Source of the DNA: Acetatifactor sp.
Lineage (GTDB): Bacteria; Bacillota; Clostridia; Lachnospirales; Lachnospiraceae
Direction: 5' to 3'
Assembly: GCA_022511425.1 (NCBI GenBank)
Contig: JAFLRO010000009.1
Coordinates: 1-48,992 of the forward strand
DNA length: 48,992 nucleotides
Below, one piece after another: positions 25,591-34,053 of this stretch; within the stretch, counting starts at the first letter, position 1, and the number at the start of each line of letters is the position of its first letter. The notes beneath the pieces are model-generated. The model worked only from the letters and a program-made list of their open reading frames with translations. It did not search any database and had not been told where the DNA came from. The position numbers were made by a program, and so were the translations under genes.

Positions 25591-27348
25591 TTATTTTCCG
25601 GAAAGAGACAATTCCATTACCTTTCCCACACAAGTCAACATATCCTTCTCATACTCGGACCACATCTGCCTTCTGCTCTTTTTGGCAAACATCACATAGC
25701 CGATCATGTTGTTGCTCTTCATCATTTTATAGAACAGTGCCGATTCAATTCCCTTCTTTTCAAATAAACTGCACAGCTGCGGCAGCTTGCCCTCTATGTT
25801 AAATCTTCCGTTGACCACCATCACATTATGATTGTCAAAGCTTTCCGTAAAGCCTTCCTCATAGTCCAGATAGCAATCCTCCTTCGCATTATCAGTATAT
25901 ACATCTCCTATAAGGGAGACAACCGAGGATTTGCCATCATAAACCATGGTAATCTCATCCAGCTCAAATCCTGCTGCCAGCTCCCTGAACTCTGTTTCAA
26001 TGGGAACTATCTTTCTCACCAAATACTCTTCCACCAGCCTCTGAATCACACCCACCTTATCATCCTTCAGTGTATTCACTTTTGTTTTCCATTCCTCATT
26101 GGATAGTGGCACCGGCGCATCATGAATCTCAGGTGTATAGATGATATATCTGTTCTTTCCCTTGTTCTTTGCAATATACAGCATTCTGTCAGCCAACTGG
26201 AAAACCTTGTCATAGCTGTTTCCGTTATCCGGATAAACCGCAACACCTATGGAGCAAGTTACATTAAGTCCCTCTCTCTCTCCCTTAAAGCTCCATTCAA
26301 TGTCCGTACGTATGGAACGCAACAGATTCCGCAGCTCCACCTGGCTCTCTATGCTGGTCAGTACAATCATCAATTCATCTCCACCGATACGGCCCAGCAT
26401 TCCCATTCGCCCGATACAATTCTTTACAATCTCCACCGTTCGCAGAAGTACTTCATCTCCAAACAAATGACCGAAAGTATCGTTGACAGTCTTGAAGTTA
26501 TCCAAATCCATAATCACCAAGTATGTACTTTCCTGATTGGTTCGGAAGGCCCCCTTTGCAAAGTTGATAATGGAGCGCTTATCCAGAATGGGGAGACCTG
26601 AATCCATAACATAATCTGATGACTCGGCAATATTTTCTGAATCACCCGCATCCGGTGTAATGCATCCCAATACCCGGAAGGAAGATCCGGAAGCCATGGT
26701 TCTAAACCGGAAAGAAAAGGAATGCATGTCTTCATCCTTAGAGAATGCATTGGTCTCTATCGTGTGTTGAAAAGCCGAATTTCCGGCCTTCATATTCTTA
26801 CAGAGGATATCGAACTCCTTTAGACTGACTTTCGCCAGCTTTTCAGGCATAAAGCTGTCCCTCCAGTCCTCAAAGGTCCCGTGATAAAGAGAAAGGGTCT
26901 GATCCGCTATGCCCGCCCTGATATCCAATTGTCCACTCTCTGAATCGTATAGGAGCATAGTGCCTGACATCATTCCAAAAAACGCTTCGTAGACCTCCCG
27001 ATCTCTCCAGGTTCCATCTTCGGAGAGCGATTTATCATCCGTAATTGCGTAGAATTCCAGATGTACCGGCGTTACATCATTCAGCTCATGTTTCTTCTTT
27101 GACATGTTGATCAGAAGCCATGTTTCCTTCGAATCGTCACGCTTACGTACTACTACCTTATTCTTCGAGCGCTCCTCCTTAATAAGTTCGCGAAACGCAG
27201 ATTGAAAACGCTCGATATCCTGTTCATGAATAAAATCCACGACAGTTCCGTAAATATTAGCACCCATAAAACTGAAAAAAATCTCATCCGACTTTCTCAA
27301 CTGTAATGCTTCATCTATGGTGGCGGTACCGTAATAAACAAATTCCAT
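25591..27348 (-). CDS. PAS-like/GGDEF signalling protein with GGDEL motif
   Basis: 585-residue soluble protein. Residues about 1-110 and 120-240 look like two PAS-type sensor modules, followed by a GGDEF domain (about 255-400) introduced by ILDKRSIINFAKGAF and containing NDTFGHLFGDEVL. The signature reads RIGGDEL (322-326), and the inhibitory RxxD position reads RMGM, so both the active-site Phe and the feedback site are altered. A C-terminal module (about 425-585) has no clear match and may be GAF-like. Activity as a diguanylate cyclase is therefore uncertain. Its promoter holds a palindrome (27419-27436). Ribosome binding site AAAGGA about 8 bases from the ATG. Confidence 0.82.
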   Translation of the reverse strand: MEFVYYGTATIDEALQLRKSDEIFFSFMGANIYGTVVDFIHEQDIERFQSAFRELIKEERSKNKVVVRKRDDSKETWLLINMSKKKHELNDVTPVHLEFYAITDDKSLSEDGTWRDREVYEAFFGMMSGTMLLYDSESGQLDIRAGIADQTLSLYHGTFEDWRDSFMPEKLAKVSLKEFDILCKNMKAGNSAFQHTIETNAFSKDEDMHSFSFRFRTMASGSSFRVLGCITPDAGDSENIAESSDYVMDSGLPILDKRSIINFAKGAFRTNQESTYLVIMDLDNFKTVNDTFGHLFGDEVLLRTVEIVKNCIGRMGMLGRIGGDELMIVLTSIESQVELRNLLRSIRTDIEWSFKGEREGLNVTCSIGVAVYPDNGNSYDKVFQLADRMLYIAKNKGKNRYIIYTPEIHDAPVPLSNEEWKTKVNTLKDDKVGVIQRLVEEYLVRKIVPIETEFRELAAGFELDEITMVYDGKSSVVSLIGDVYTDNAKEDCYLDYEEGFTESFDNHNVMVVNGRFNIEGKLPQLCSLFEKKGIESALFYKMMKSNNMIGYVMFAKKSRRQMWSEYEKDMLTCVGKVMELSLSGK

Positions 27349-27411
27349 CTATATTTTCCTTTCGTAAACACAAAACTGTCCGGCCGACAAAAAGTCACCT
27401 ACCCATATCTC

Positions 27412-27439
27412 ATTATATCAAAACCTGTTGGTTTTGCAA
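27412..27439 (-). promoter_or_regulatory. promoter with palindrome in its spacer
   Basis: Minus strand: -35 TTGCAA (27434-27439), 16-base spacer, -10 TATAAT (27412-27417). The spacer is almost entirely the inverted repeat CAAAACC-AACA-GGTTTTG (27419-27436), a likely operator for a dimeric repressor or activator acting on the GGDEF gene. Confidence 0.65.
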
Positions 27440-27449
27440 GTAAAATTAC

Positions 27450-28148
27450 TTACTTAAAAAACTCATGCCCGCCGTGCTCAAACAAAAATGTCAATTTTGT
27501 GTCAAACCATCTCATTTTTTCACTGTTCGCATACTTTCTGGATGCAAAGTAGAGTGCTCCCTGAGAGATATCCTCCCCTTTCAGGGCCCTTCCTACAGCC
27601 GCAATTGTCTCCTCACTGATTTCAACCGTATAGTATCTTCCACTGGCTACAGGCGAAAACTGGGTCACTCCCTCTGACTGCTGAAATACTACATCTTTCA
27701 CCGTGGCGGGAAAATCCTCACTGTTCATCCGATTCAAAACCACGTTTGCCACCAACAGCCTTCCATCTTCGTCCTCACTTCCGGCTTCAGCTTCCACAAT
27801 CCGCAGGAGTGCCTCCAGATCCTCCTCGGACAGCTCATAGACAAATTCCGGCTGGATCATCAGGTCATAGTCCACTACCCGCTGCCCTGACACTGCCAGC
27901 TCCATAATGCCAATCCCAAGTTCAGATGAAAAATCATCCGTCGTAACAGTGTCATCTACAGCAACCTGTTCCACCATCGACTCCGTCTCAAAGTCAGTCA
28001 GTTCCAATCGAATCTGACTGACCGGCTGCGTTGGCAGCTTGAGAGTTTCCACACCTCTGACACACATAAGTCCCATCAAATAAATCAGATTGCCCAACAC
28101 CAGCAGACCTATCGCCTTTTTATACATACCCTTTTGACCCTTTCTCAT
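27450..28148 (-). CDS. SleB-like cell wall hydrolase
   Basis: 232-residue exported protein with an N-terminal signal anchor (about 8-27; KKAIGLLVLGNLIYLMGLM) and a C-terminal Hydrolase_2 domain (about 115-232) of the SleB/CwlJ type. Landmarks are LLRIVEAEAGSEDEDGRLLVANVVLNR with its catalytic-type Glu, VVFQQSEGVTQFSPV and GALYFASRK. SleB is a spore-cortex lytic enzyme; without a spore-coat context this could equally be a vegetative wall hydrolase. Start uncertain: ATG at 28148 has a weak site, and an internal ATG seven codons later has AAGGG upstream. A small IR (28160-28174) lies right before the start. Confidence 0.82.
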   Translation of the reverse strand: MRKGQKGMYKKAIGLLVLGNLIYLMGLMCVRGVETLKLPTQPVSQIRLELTDFETESMVEQVAVDDTVTTDDFSSELGIGIMELAVSGQRVVDYDLMIQPEFVYELSEEDLEALLRIVEAEAGSEDEDGRLLVANVVLNRMNSEDFPATVKDVVFQQSEGVTQFSPVASGRYYTVEISEETIAAVGRALKGEDISQGALYFASRKYANSEKMRWFDTKLTFLFEHGGHEFFK

Positions 28149-28221
28149 ATCTGACCCACACAGGCAAAGCCTGTCCGATACATCAGTATATGAGACAAGT
28201 CCGAAAAATATATCATATGTA

Positions 28222-28251
28222 TTGCTAAAAACCGAAAAATAATGCTATACT
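28222..28251 (+). promoter_or_regulatory. promoter of the AP2/HNH-like gene
   Basis: -35 TTGCTA (28222-28227), 18-base spacer, -10 TATACT (28246-28251), giving a start near 28258 and a short leader before the TTG at 28286. The ATG at 28268 would leave almost no leader. Confidence 0.55.
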
Positions 28252-28285
28252 GAGCTTATTCAAACTCATGGAAGGAGTTCTTTTT

Positions 28286-29110
28286 TTGACTGAATCGCGC
28301 AAAAAGGCTAAACAACATATCGAACATATGGCGGGTGTCTTTCCAGCAGTTAAGAAAAGCGGAGAGCCCTATTTTCGCGCCTCCCTGACTTACAGACGTA
28401 AGCACATCAGTCTTGGAAGCTTTCCCACTCCGGATATGGCTCATGCAGCATACCGGGAAGGAAACGTTATCCTTACTGACAGTACGCTCACTTTGAACAG
28501 CTATACTGCTTCCTCTCCCCTGTCCTTTGAAAAGTGGGTCATTCTTATCAATTTTCGTGACAATGGTTTGTATTTTGGTAACCCCATCTATGTAGGAAGC
28601 CGGATGTTCTATTATTATCTCTCTCCTACAGATTCGCTGAAATTTGACCCCGACGATCTCTTTTACTATTCCTCCCACAAGATCATGCAGCGGGGAGGTC
28701 ATTACTTTGTGGCAGATTACGGGATGCAGGTCAGTATTGTAAGCCGCTACGGTATCAAGCCCTATGCCAGAGAGGGCATAGATTTTCGTTTTATTAACGG
28801 AGATTCCACCGATTTTCGCAGAGAAAATCTGGAAATTCTTAATATCTACCGCGGAGTCACCAGAGAACAAAAAAAAGGACAGTATGTGTATACTGTCCGC
28901 ATCCATGTGAGAGGAAATTATCTGGTTGGCCGATATGCCGATCAGACAGAAGCCGCCATCGCTTATAACAAGGCTATCGATGTGTTAAGAAAGAATGGTT
29001 TTCGCAAAAATTTTACGCCAAATTACATCGAAGGGCTCCCACCACGTCGATATGTGGAAATCTACACCGCCATACAGATCTCACCCAGACTGTATCAGTG
29101 CCGTCCATAA
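28286..29110 (+). CDS. AP2-like DNA-binding protein with degenerate HNH core
   Basis: 274-residue protein. Two AP2/ERF-like DNA-binding modules are visible: residues 17-60 (YFRASLTYRRKHISLGSF, then an AAY helix) and about 190-245 (GVTREQKKGQYVYTVRIHVR, then GRYADQTEAAIAYN). Between them, FINGDSTDFRRENLEIL (169-185) matches the second half of the HNH motif in phage HNH-AP2 endonucleases (DHINGDxxDNRRENLRI), but the metal His is Phe. This suggests a catalytically dead, domesticated homing-endonuclease relative now acting as a DNA-binding protein. Start: TTG at 28286, because AGGAG lies 8 bases before it; the ATG at 28268 has no ribosome binding site. Convergent with the GH25 gene, stops one base apart. 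Confidence 0.7.
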   Translation: MTESRKKAKQHIEHMAGVFPAVKKSGEPYFRASLTYRRKHISLGSFPTPDMAHAAYREGNVILTDSTLTLNSYTASSPLSFEKWVILINFRDNGLYFGNPIYVGSRMFYYYLSPTDSLKFDPDDLFYYSSHKIMQRGGHYFVADYGMQVSIVSRYGIKPYAREGIDFRFINGDSTDFRRENLEILNIYRGVTREQKKGQYVYTVRIHVRGNYLVGRYADQTEAAIAYNKAIDVLRKNGFRKNFTPNYIEGLPPRRYVEIYTAIQISPRLYQCRP

Positions 29111-29111
29111 A

Positions 29112-30203
29112 TTATTTCTCTGAATAGTCTATAAAGCTAATGTTAAGATCTACATAGCCTGATACTCCATCCACGGTTCCTCCCCTGTTGTACTGCCACA
29201 TGGTGAACTGATAGGGATAGTCCGGAATGTCAGCCGCCTGGGACAGCCACACATCATAAGCCGTCAGTTTAGACATGTCAATCTGCTTGATCAGCCATTC
29301 CTTATTTCCATAAATCAATGTCTTGTAACCCGCATCCTCTATCGTTTCCAGAAAAGCCTTAGCAATATCCGTCCGTTCAGACTTGCTCAAAGAATCTGTC
29401 CTGGCTGTATCATTTTGAATCCGCTCCATATCATAAGCCACGGGATAGGCAATATTATAGTCACCCAGGCTCTCTATCACCATATTTGCCTCCTCCACGG
29501 CCTCCTGCTTTGTGATAGCCTGAGAGAAGAAATAGACTCCCACATCCAGCCCCGCATCGGTGGCGCGCTTCAGATTATCTGTAAAATAATCATCCAAAAT
29601 CAGCTGTCCCGTACCATAGCCGCGTGCACCCACGCGCAGCATTACAAAATCAATTCCTGATTTTTTTACTGCTGCAAAATCCACATAATCCTGAATTTCC
29701 GATATATTAATTCCTTCGAAGGAAATCTGTGTTCCATTCTCAAAATATTTCATTCGATTTGACTGACAGACCAGCTTTGTGAAATCATACTCGTGCTTGG
29801 GCAGATAAGGACTGATCAATACCCATTCCTGAGTGCCATCCGCATTTTGTATCATTGTGTGTTTGCCGTCAGTAGCAGGGTCATTCTCTACTACTTCCTG
29901 GGGCGCTTGAGACTCCGTCACAGGTTCCTCTGTCTCCTTCGGGGGATAGAGATCCCAAAAACCCAGATCTCCGGGCCTCAGCTGACTGCCTGACACCAAT
30001 TCATCCACATCAGGAGTGGTCACTATGACCGGTGAGGAATCCTTCTCCGCCTCAGCCTGCTTTTTGCTGCCGGTGTTGCCGTCGTTATTTAGCATAAGAA
30101 CGATCACCAAGATGGCAGCCACAAAGAAAGTGACAGCCACGATGGCCATCACCACCGCAGGTGTCATCCCGGAATGTTCGTCATAGTCCTCGGGCAGCCG
30201 CAT
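29112..30203 (-). CDS. membrane-anchored GH25 lysozyme
   Basis: 363-residue protein with a short cytoplasmic N-terminus, one membrane span (about 14-38; VVMAIVAVTFFVAAILVIVL), an acidic/Pro-rich linker and a C-terminal GH25 muramidase domain (about 160-363). GH25 features are FEGINISEIQDYVDF, FVMLRVGARGYGTG, VGVYFFSQA and the active-site YDMER. It would cleave peptidoglycan between MurNAc and GlcNAc outside the membrane. I start at the ATG 30203, 8 bases after AGGAGG; the GTG three codons earlier overlaps that site. It lies 30 bases after rnfB and may be read from the Rnf operon. Confidence 0.9.
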   Translation of the reverse strand: MRLPEDYDEHSGMTPAVVMAIVAVTFFVAAILVIVLMLNNDGNTGSKKQAEAEKDSSPVIVTTPDVDELVSGSQLRPGDLGFWDLYPPKETEEPVTESQAPQEVVENDPATDGKHTMIQNADGTQEWVLISPYLPKHEYDFTKLVCQSNRMKYFENGTQISFEGINISEIQDYVDFAAVKKSGIDFVMLRVGARGYGTGQLILDDYFTDNLKRATDAGLDVGVYFFSQAITKQEAVEEANMVIESLGDYNIAYPVAYDMERIQNDTARTDSLSKSERTDIAKAFLETIEDAGYKTLIYGNKEWLIKQIDMSKLTAYDVWLSQAADIPDYPYQFTMWQYNRGGTVDGVSGYVDLNISFIDYSEK

Positions 30204-30233
30204 GTCTGTCACCTCCTCTCTTAACAGTCATTA

Positions 30234-31055
30234 TTAGGACGACTTTGATTGTGTACCATGAAGAAACACAATTGCTTTCTTAGGACACTTTTCTGCACAT
30301 GCTCCACAGCCGGTACATTTATCCTGATCGATAGTGGCATGGAAATCTGCCACAGATACAGCCTGAGCGGGGCATGCCTTCACACACAAGCCACAGCCGA
30401 TACACCCTGCCTGGCATGCCTTCATAGTCACCGGACCTTTGTCCGCGGAACAACAGGCCACAGCCATCTTTGCTTTATAAGGAATCAATGTGATCAGATG
30501 TCTGGGACAGGCTTCCACACACTTTCCACAAGCCTTACAGGCATCCCGATCCACCACGGCCACACCGTTCTCCACTCGTATGGCTCCGAAAGGACAGATT
30601 TTAGCGCAGGTGCCAAACCCCAGACAGCCGCTGTTGCAGCTCTTAGGTCCGCCGCCTGGCACAAAACTCATCATCCGGCAGTCCTGAGCGCCCGTGTATT
30701 TGTAATCCTCATTAGCCTTATCACAGGTGCCCTGACAGGTCACATAAGCCGTCATGCGCTCTGCACTTTCCGCTTCTACCCCCATGATAGATGCAATCTT
30801 CCGGCTCACAGGCTCACCGCCCACAGGACATGCTCCAACTGTCGCTTCCCCTTTGGCTATGGCCGCCGCCAGTCCGGAACAACCTGCATATCCGCAGCCA
30901 CCGCAGTTATTTCCAGGAAGTACCGCCAGTACTGCCGCCTCTTTTTCGTCAACGTCAACCTTGAACTTAATGCCTGCCACACCCAAAAAGAGGCCCACAA
31001 AGATTCCAACCGTGCCCACCACTGTGGCAGCGGCAAGTATTCCCACCATACTCAT
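30234..31055 (-). CDS. rnfB: Rnf complex subunit B (Fe-S electron entry)
   Basis: 273-residue RnfB with an N-terminal membrane anchor (1-28), the Fe-S domain motif NNCGGCGYAGC (50-59) plus Cys76, and four ferredoxin-type [4Fe-4S] motifs: GTCAKICPFGAI, CKACGKCVEACP, CIGCGLCVKACP, CTGCGACAEKCP. It accepts electrons from reduced ferredoxin on the cytoplasmic side. Start at the ATG (AGT ATG follows) after GAGGAGGTATACGC; the longer frame to 31100 overlaps rnfA and lacks a site. Last rnf gene, 13 bases after rnfA. Confidence 0.97.
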   Translation of the reverse strand: MSMVGILAAATVVGTVGIFVGLFLGVAGIKFKVDVDEKEAAVLAVLPGNNCGGCGYAGCSGLAAAIAKGEATVGACPVGGEPVSRKIASIMGVEAESAERMTAYVTCQGTCDKANEDYKYTGAQDCRMMSFVPGGGPKSCNSGCLGFGTCAKICPFGAIRVENGVAVVDRDACKACGKCVEACPRHLITLIPYKAKMAVACCSADKGPVTMKACQAGCIGCGLCVKACPAQAVSVADFHATIDQDKCTGCGACAEKCPKKAIVFLHGTQSKSS

Positions 31056-31068
31056 GCGTATACCTCCT

Positions 31069-31653
31069 CTACAACAGTCCTGAAAATCCGCAGAATGCAA
31101 TAGCCATCAGCCCAGCCGTCAGCAGAACCGTAGGCATTCCGCGAAAAGGCTTGGGTATGTCATTATGCTCCAGCTTTTCCCGGATTCCAGCCAGGATTAT
31201 GATAGCAATGGTAAAGCCCACTGCGGTGGCAAAACCGTTCACAATACCTGTCAAAATACCATACTCTTTCTGCACATTGGTCAGCGCCACACCCAGCACT
31301 GCGCAGTTGGTGGTAATCAGGGGAAGATACACGCCCAAAGCCTGATACAGGGCAGGTATTGCCTTTCGCAGAAACATTTCCACGAACTGTACCAGTGCCG
31401 CAATCACTAGGATGAACACTATAGTCTCCAGATATTCCACATGAAATCTCTGAAGCACATACTTATAGATTACACCTGCCACAGCGCTTGCCAAAGTGAT
31501 GACAAAGATTACTGCGACACCCATGCCGGCCGCTGTGTTAGTCTTCTTCGACACGCCCAGGAAAGGACACAGTCCCAGAAACTGGCTCAGCACCACGTTG
31601 CTGACTAATGAGGAGGCAACCAGAAGTACCAACAGATCTTTTACGTTTTCCAT
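31069..31653 (-). CDS. rnfA: Rnf complex subunit A
   Basis: 194-residue integral membrane subunit with six predicted spans, typical of RnfA/NqrE. Family marks are VLSQFLGLCPFLGVSKK in the first span region and GVYLPLITTNCAVLGVALTN; the conserved Cys residues in these spans ligate the intramembrane Fe-S cluster with RnfE in Rnf/Nqr structures. It follows rnfE with zero spacing, implying coupled translation. Confidence 0.96.
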   Translation of the reverse strand: MENVKDLLVLLVASSLVSNVVLSQFLGLCPFLGVSKKTNTAAGMGVAVIFVITLASAVAGVIYKYVLQRFHVEYLETIVFILVIAALVQFVEMFLRKAIPALYQALGVYLPLITTNCAVLGVALTNVQKEYGILTGIVNGFATAVGFTIAIIILAGIREKLEHNDIPKPFRGMPTVLLTAGLMAIAFCGFSGLL

Positions 31654-32412
31654 TTAACTCTCCTCCTCTTCCAGATTTACTATATCAAGATCGACATCCT
31701 GAACCACCGGCTTTTCCTGTGAATCTCCGTAAAATCGTCTTGCACATCCCGTATCAGAGCAGTTCATGCAGTCCTCGCTGCATCCGGAACCAATCTTCTC
31801 ATAAGATTTACCTGCTTCCTTGCGTTTGTCCTTTACAAAGTTCTGCAGTGCCACCAGCGCTGCCAATACAAAGAATGCACCGGGCGCCTGGCCGAAAATA
31901 CGGATTGGTACAAAGGAATCCGGCAGTACTCCGAATCCAAACAGCTCTCCTGCGCCTAAAAGTTCTCTGACTGCGCCGATACAGGTCAAAGCTACGGTAA
32001 AGCCCAAACCCATGCCGATTCCGTCAAAAAGGGATGCAATGGGGGGATTGGAGTAAGCGTAGCTCTCCGCCCGGCCTAAAATAATGCAGTTCACCACAAT
32101 CAATGGAATATATACACCCAGCGATTTATTCAGATCAGGCAGATAACCTTCCAAAAGCAGCTGTACCGCCGTCACAAAGGAGGCGATCACAACAATAAAG
32201 GCGGGAATCCGCACTCTGTCGGGAATAATCTTCCGAAGCAGGGAAATCAGCAGATTGCTTAAAGCCAGCACCACCATGGTGGTCATCCCCATGCCAAGGC
32301 CATTCATAGCGGATGTAGTCACCGCCAGAGTGGGACACATGCCCAGCATCAGAACAAATGTGGGGTTCTCTTTCACAAGGCCATTATAAAGCCTCTCTCC
32401 TGCTCTATTCAT
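31654..32412 (-). CDS. rnfE: Rnf complex subunit E with Cys-rich tail
   Basis: 252-residue RnfE/NqrD-like membrane subunit, six spans, pairing with RnfA. Core motifs: MLGMCPTLAVTTSAMNGLGMG, LGVYIPLIVVNCIILGRAE and RELLGAGELFG. After the last span it carries a hydrophilic extension of about 60 residues with a cysteine cluster at 211, 215, 218 and 223 (C-x3-C-x2-C-x4-C), then an acidic end. The tail is longer than in proteobacterial RnfE and may bind a metal or Fe-S centre. Start follows GGGAGG by 8 bases and overlaps rnfG. Confidence 0.95.
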   Translation of the reverse strand: MNRAGERLYNGLVKENPTFVLMLGMCPTLAVTTSAMNGLGMGMTTMVVLALSNLLISLLRKIIPDRVRIPAFIVVIASFVTAVQLLLEGYLPDLNKSLGVYIPLIVVNCIILGRAESYAYSNPPIASLFDGIGMGLGFTVALTCIGAVRELLGAGELFGFGVLPDSFVPIRIFGQAPGAFFVLAALVALQNFVKDKRKEAGKSYEKIGSGCSEDCMNCSDTGCARRFYGDSQEKPVVQDVDLDIVNLEEEES

Positions 32413-33112
32413 TCATGCCACCTCCCATCAGTCCAACCGCCTGCTCAGAATGTCCTCTGATATACTGCACAGCACGAAGACCGCCGTTCACCGCATTCAC
32501 CACAGCTGAGGTAGTTATAGTGGCACTGGTGATGGCATCCACCTCATTTTCTGCCTGAGCGCCTGTCTTGGTATAGATAAAGCGCTCCACATTTCGTCCT
32601 GCAAACTGAGGCGTTAATACCTTCGGAGCCTCCATGCCAAGGCCAGCGGTCTCTGACAATTCCAAAATAGAAACACCCCTTACCATACCGTCAAAATCCA
32701 CACCCACATACAGCACAATGTCACCACCATAGCCGTTCTTTGAAGTGACCTCCACAACATGACCACAGTATACAGGCAATTCCTTAATGGGGTCGAAATT
32801 GTCAATCACAGTGTAAATAGTGCCAATCTTCAGACCATCGGCAGCAAGCTCTGACAAAAAGGCTTCATCAAATGTATATTCAAAGTAATCATCGAAGAGG
32901 AATCTGGGATAGCCGTCCACTCCGGGTCCGTCATTTTCAGTAATCGGAAACGCTGACTCGCATGCCTCCTGAATAGCCTTTTCCTGTTGAATCCGTATAG
33001 GATCCTTGGTAAACTCATACACTACCCCCAGCAAAAGTCCCGCCAGCAGTGTTATTGCAAAAAGAATACCAGCTTCTTTCAGCATGTTTCTCAGATTGCT
33101 CTTATCTTGCAC
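32405..33112 (-). CDS. rnfG: Rnf complex subunit G (covalent FMN)
   Basis: 235-residue RnfG with an N-terminal membrane anchor (about 11-33) and an extracytoplasmic FMN-binding domain. The covalent-FMN threonine motif reads DAITSATITT, near residue 195. GTG start at 33112 selected because GGGGAGG lies 8 bases upstream; an earlier TTG at 33139 would overlap rnfD further and lacks a site. It overlaps rnfD by 11 bases and rnfE by 8 bases. Confidence 0.95.
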   Translation of the reverse strand: MQDKSNLRNMLKEAGILFAITLLAGLLLGVVYEFTKDPIRIQQEKAIQEACESAFPITENDGPGVDGYPRFLFDDYFEYTFDEAFLSELAADGLKIGTIYTVIDNFDPIKELPVYCGHVVEVTSKNGYGGDIVLYVGVDFDGMVRGVSILELSETAGLGMEAPKVLTPQFAGRNVERFIYTKTGAQAENEVDAITSATITTSAVVNAVNGGLRAVQYIRGHSEQAVGLMGGGMNE

Positions 33113-34043
33113 GGTGCGCACCTCCCCTCTTATATCCAAAGGCAGTGGGTCTCGTGTACTTCTCGATGAGAGGCACTAAAAGGTTGCCCAGGATAATAGC
33201 GTAGGAAACACCTTCCGCTCCCGGTCCAAAGATACGGAAAACACCCGTCATTAACCCCAGGAAAACACCAAATATGTATTGTCCTTTTGCGGTGATAGGG
33301 CGAGTCACATAATCTGTCGCCATGAAGAAAGCTCCCAGCATCAAGCCACCGCCTGCCAACTGTGCCGATAGGTAGGAGGGGTCAAATCCTCTGCCTCCAA
33401 AAATACCAACAAACAGTACAAAGGTCACAATGTAGCTGCCGGGGATCCTCAGGTCGATGATACCCAGTAAGATCAGGAGGCAGGCTCCGATTACCAGTGC
33501 AATGACCGAGGTTTCACCGATAGTGCCTCCGGTGTGCCCGAACACCATATCCAGCACGTTCACTTGCTCCCCTGCTTTCAGAGCAGCCAGAGGTGTTGCT
33601 CCTGTATAAGCATCGCAAGAAAAAGCGGTCATCTGTACAGGAAATGAAATCAACAGAAAACATCTTGCCGCCAGTGCCGGGTTCATAAAGTTCTGACCCA
33701 GTCCGCCGAAAAGCAGCTTTACCACAAGAATAGCGAATACGCCTCCCAATACTGCCATCCACAGGGGAATCGTCACCGGTAGGTTCAGCGCCAGCAAAAG
33801 ACCTGTTACCACAGCAGACAAATCGGTGATAGTCATTTTCTTCCGGTACAGCCCGAACAGAAACTCCGTCATTACCGTGGCAGCTATGGTCACCAGCACT
33901 ACTGCCAGGGCTCTAGGACCAAAATTATAGATTCCAAAACCTGTGGCTGGCATCAATGCAACGATCACAGCCAACATGATGCCATTGGTGGTCACCTTGG
34001 AACGTATATGGGGATTGGATGATACTTGAAACAATCCGCTCAT
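33102..34043 (-). CDS. rnfD: Rnf complex subunit D
   Basis: 313-residue membrane subunit of the RnfD/NqrB family with about nine spans. The flavinylation site is in DAYTGATPLAAL (Thr in the SGAT-like motif). It begins LFQVSSNPHIRSKVTTNGIM after the start Met-Ser-Gly. It takes part in ion translocation. Ten bases after rnfC. Confidence 0.96.
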   Translation of the reverse strand: MSGLFQVSSNPHIRSKVTTNGIMLAVIVALMPATGFGIYNFGPRALAVVLVTIAATVMTEFLFGLYRKKMTITDLSAVVTGLLLALNLPVTIPLWMAVLGGVFAILVVKLLFGGLGQNFMNPALAARCFLLISFPVQMTAFSCDAYTGATPLAALKAGEQVNVLDMVFGHTGGTIGETSVIALVIGACLLILLGIIDLRIPGSYIVTFVLFVGIFGGRGFDPSYLSAQLAGGGLMLGAFFMATDYVTRPITAKGQYIFGVFLGLMTGVFRIFGPGAEGVSYAIILGNLLVPLIEKYTRPTAFGYKRGGAHRAR

Positions 34044-34053
34044 GACTTCCCTC

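Noticed and set aside
28256..28906. 216-residue minus-strand frame opposite the AP2/HNH-like gene
   Set aside because: The plus strand shows AP2/HNH motifs, a promoter and AGGAG; the minus frame shows none.
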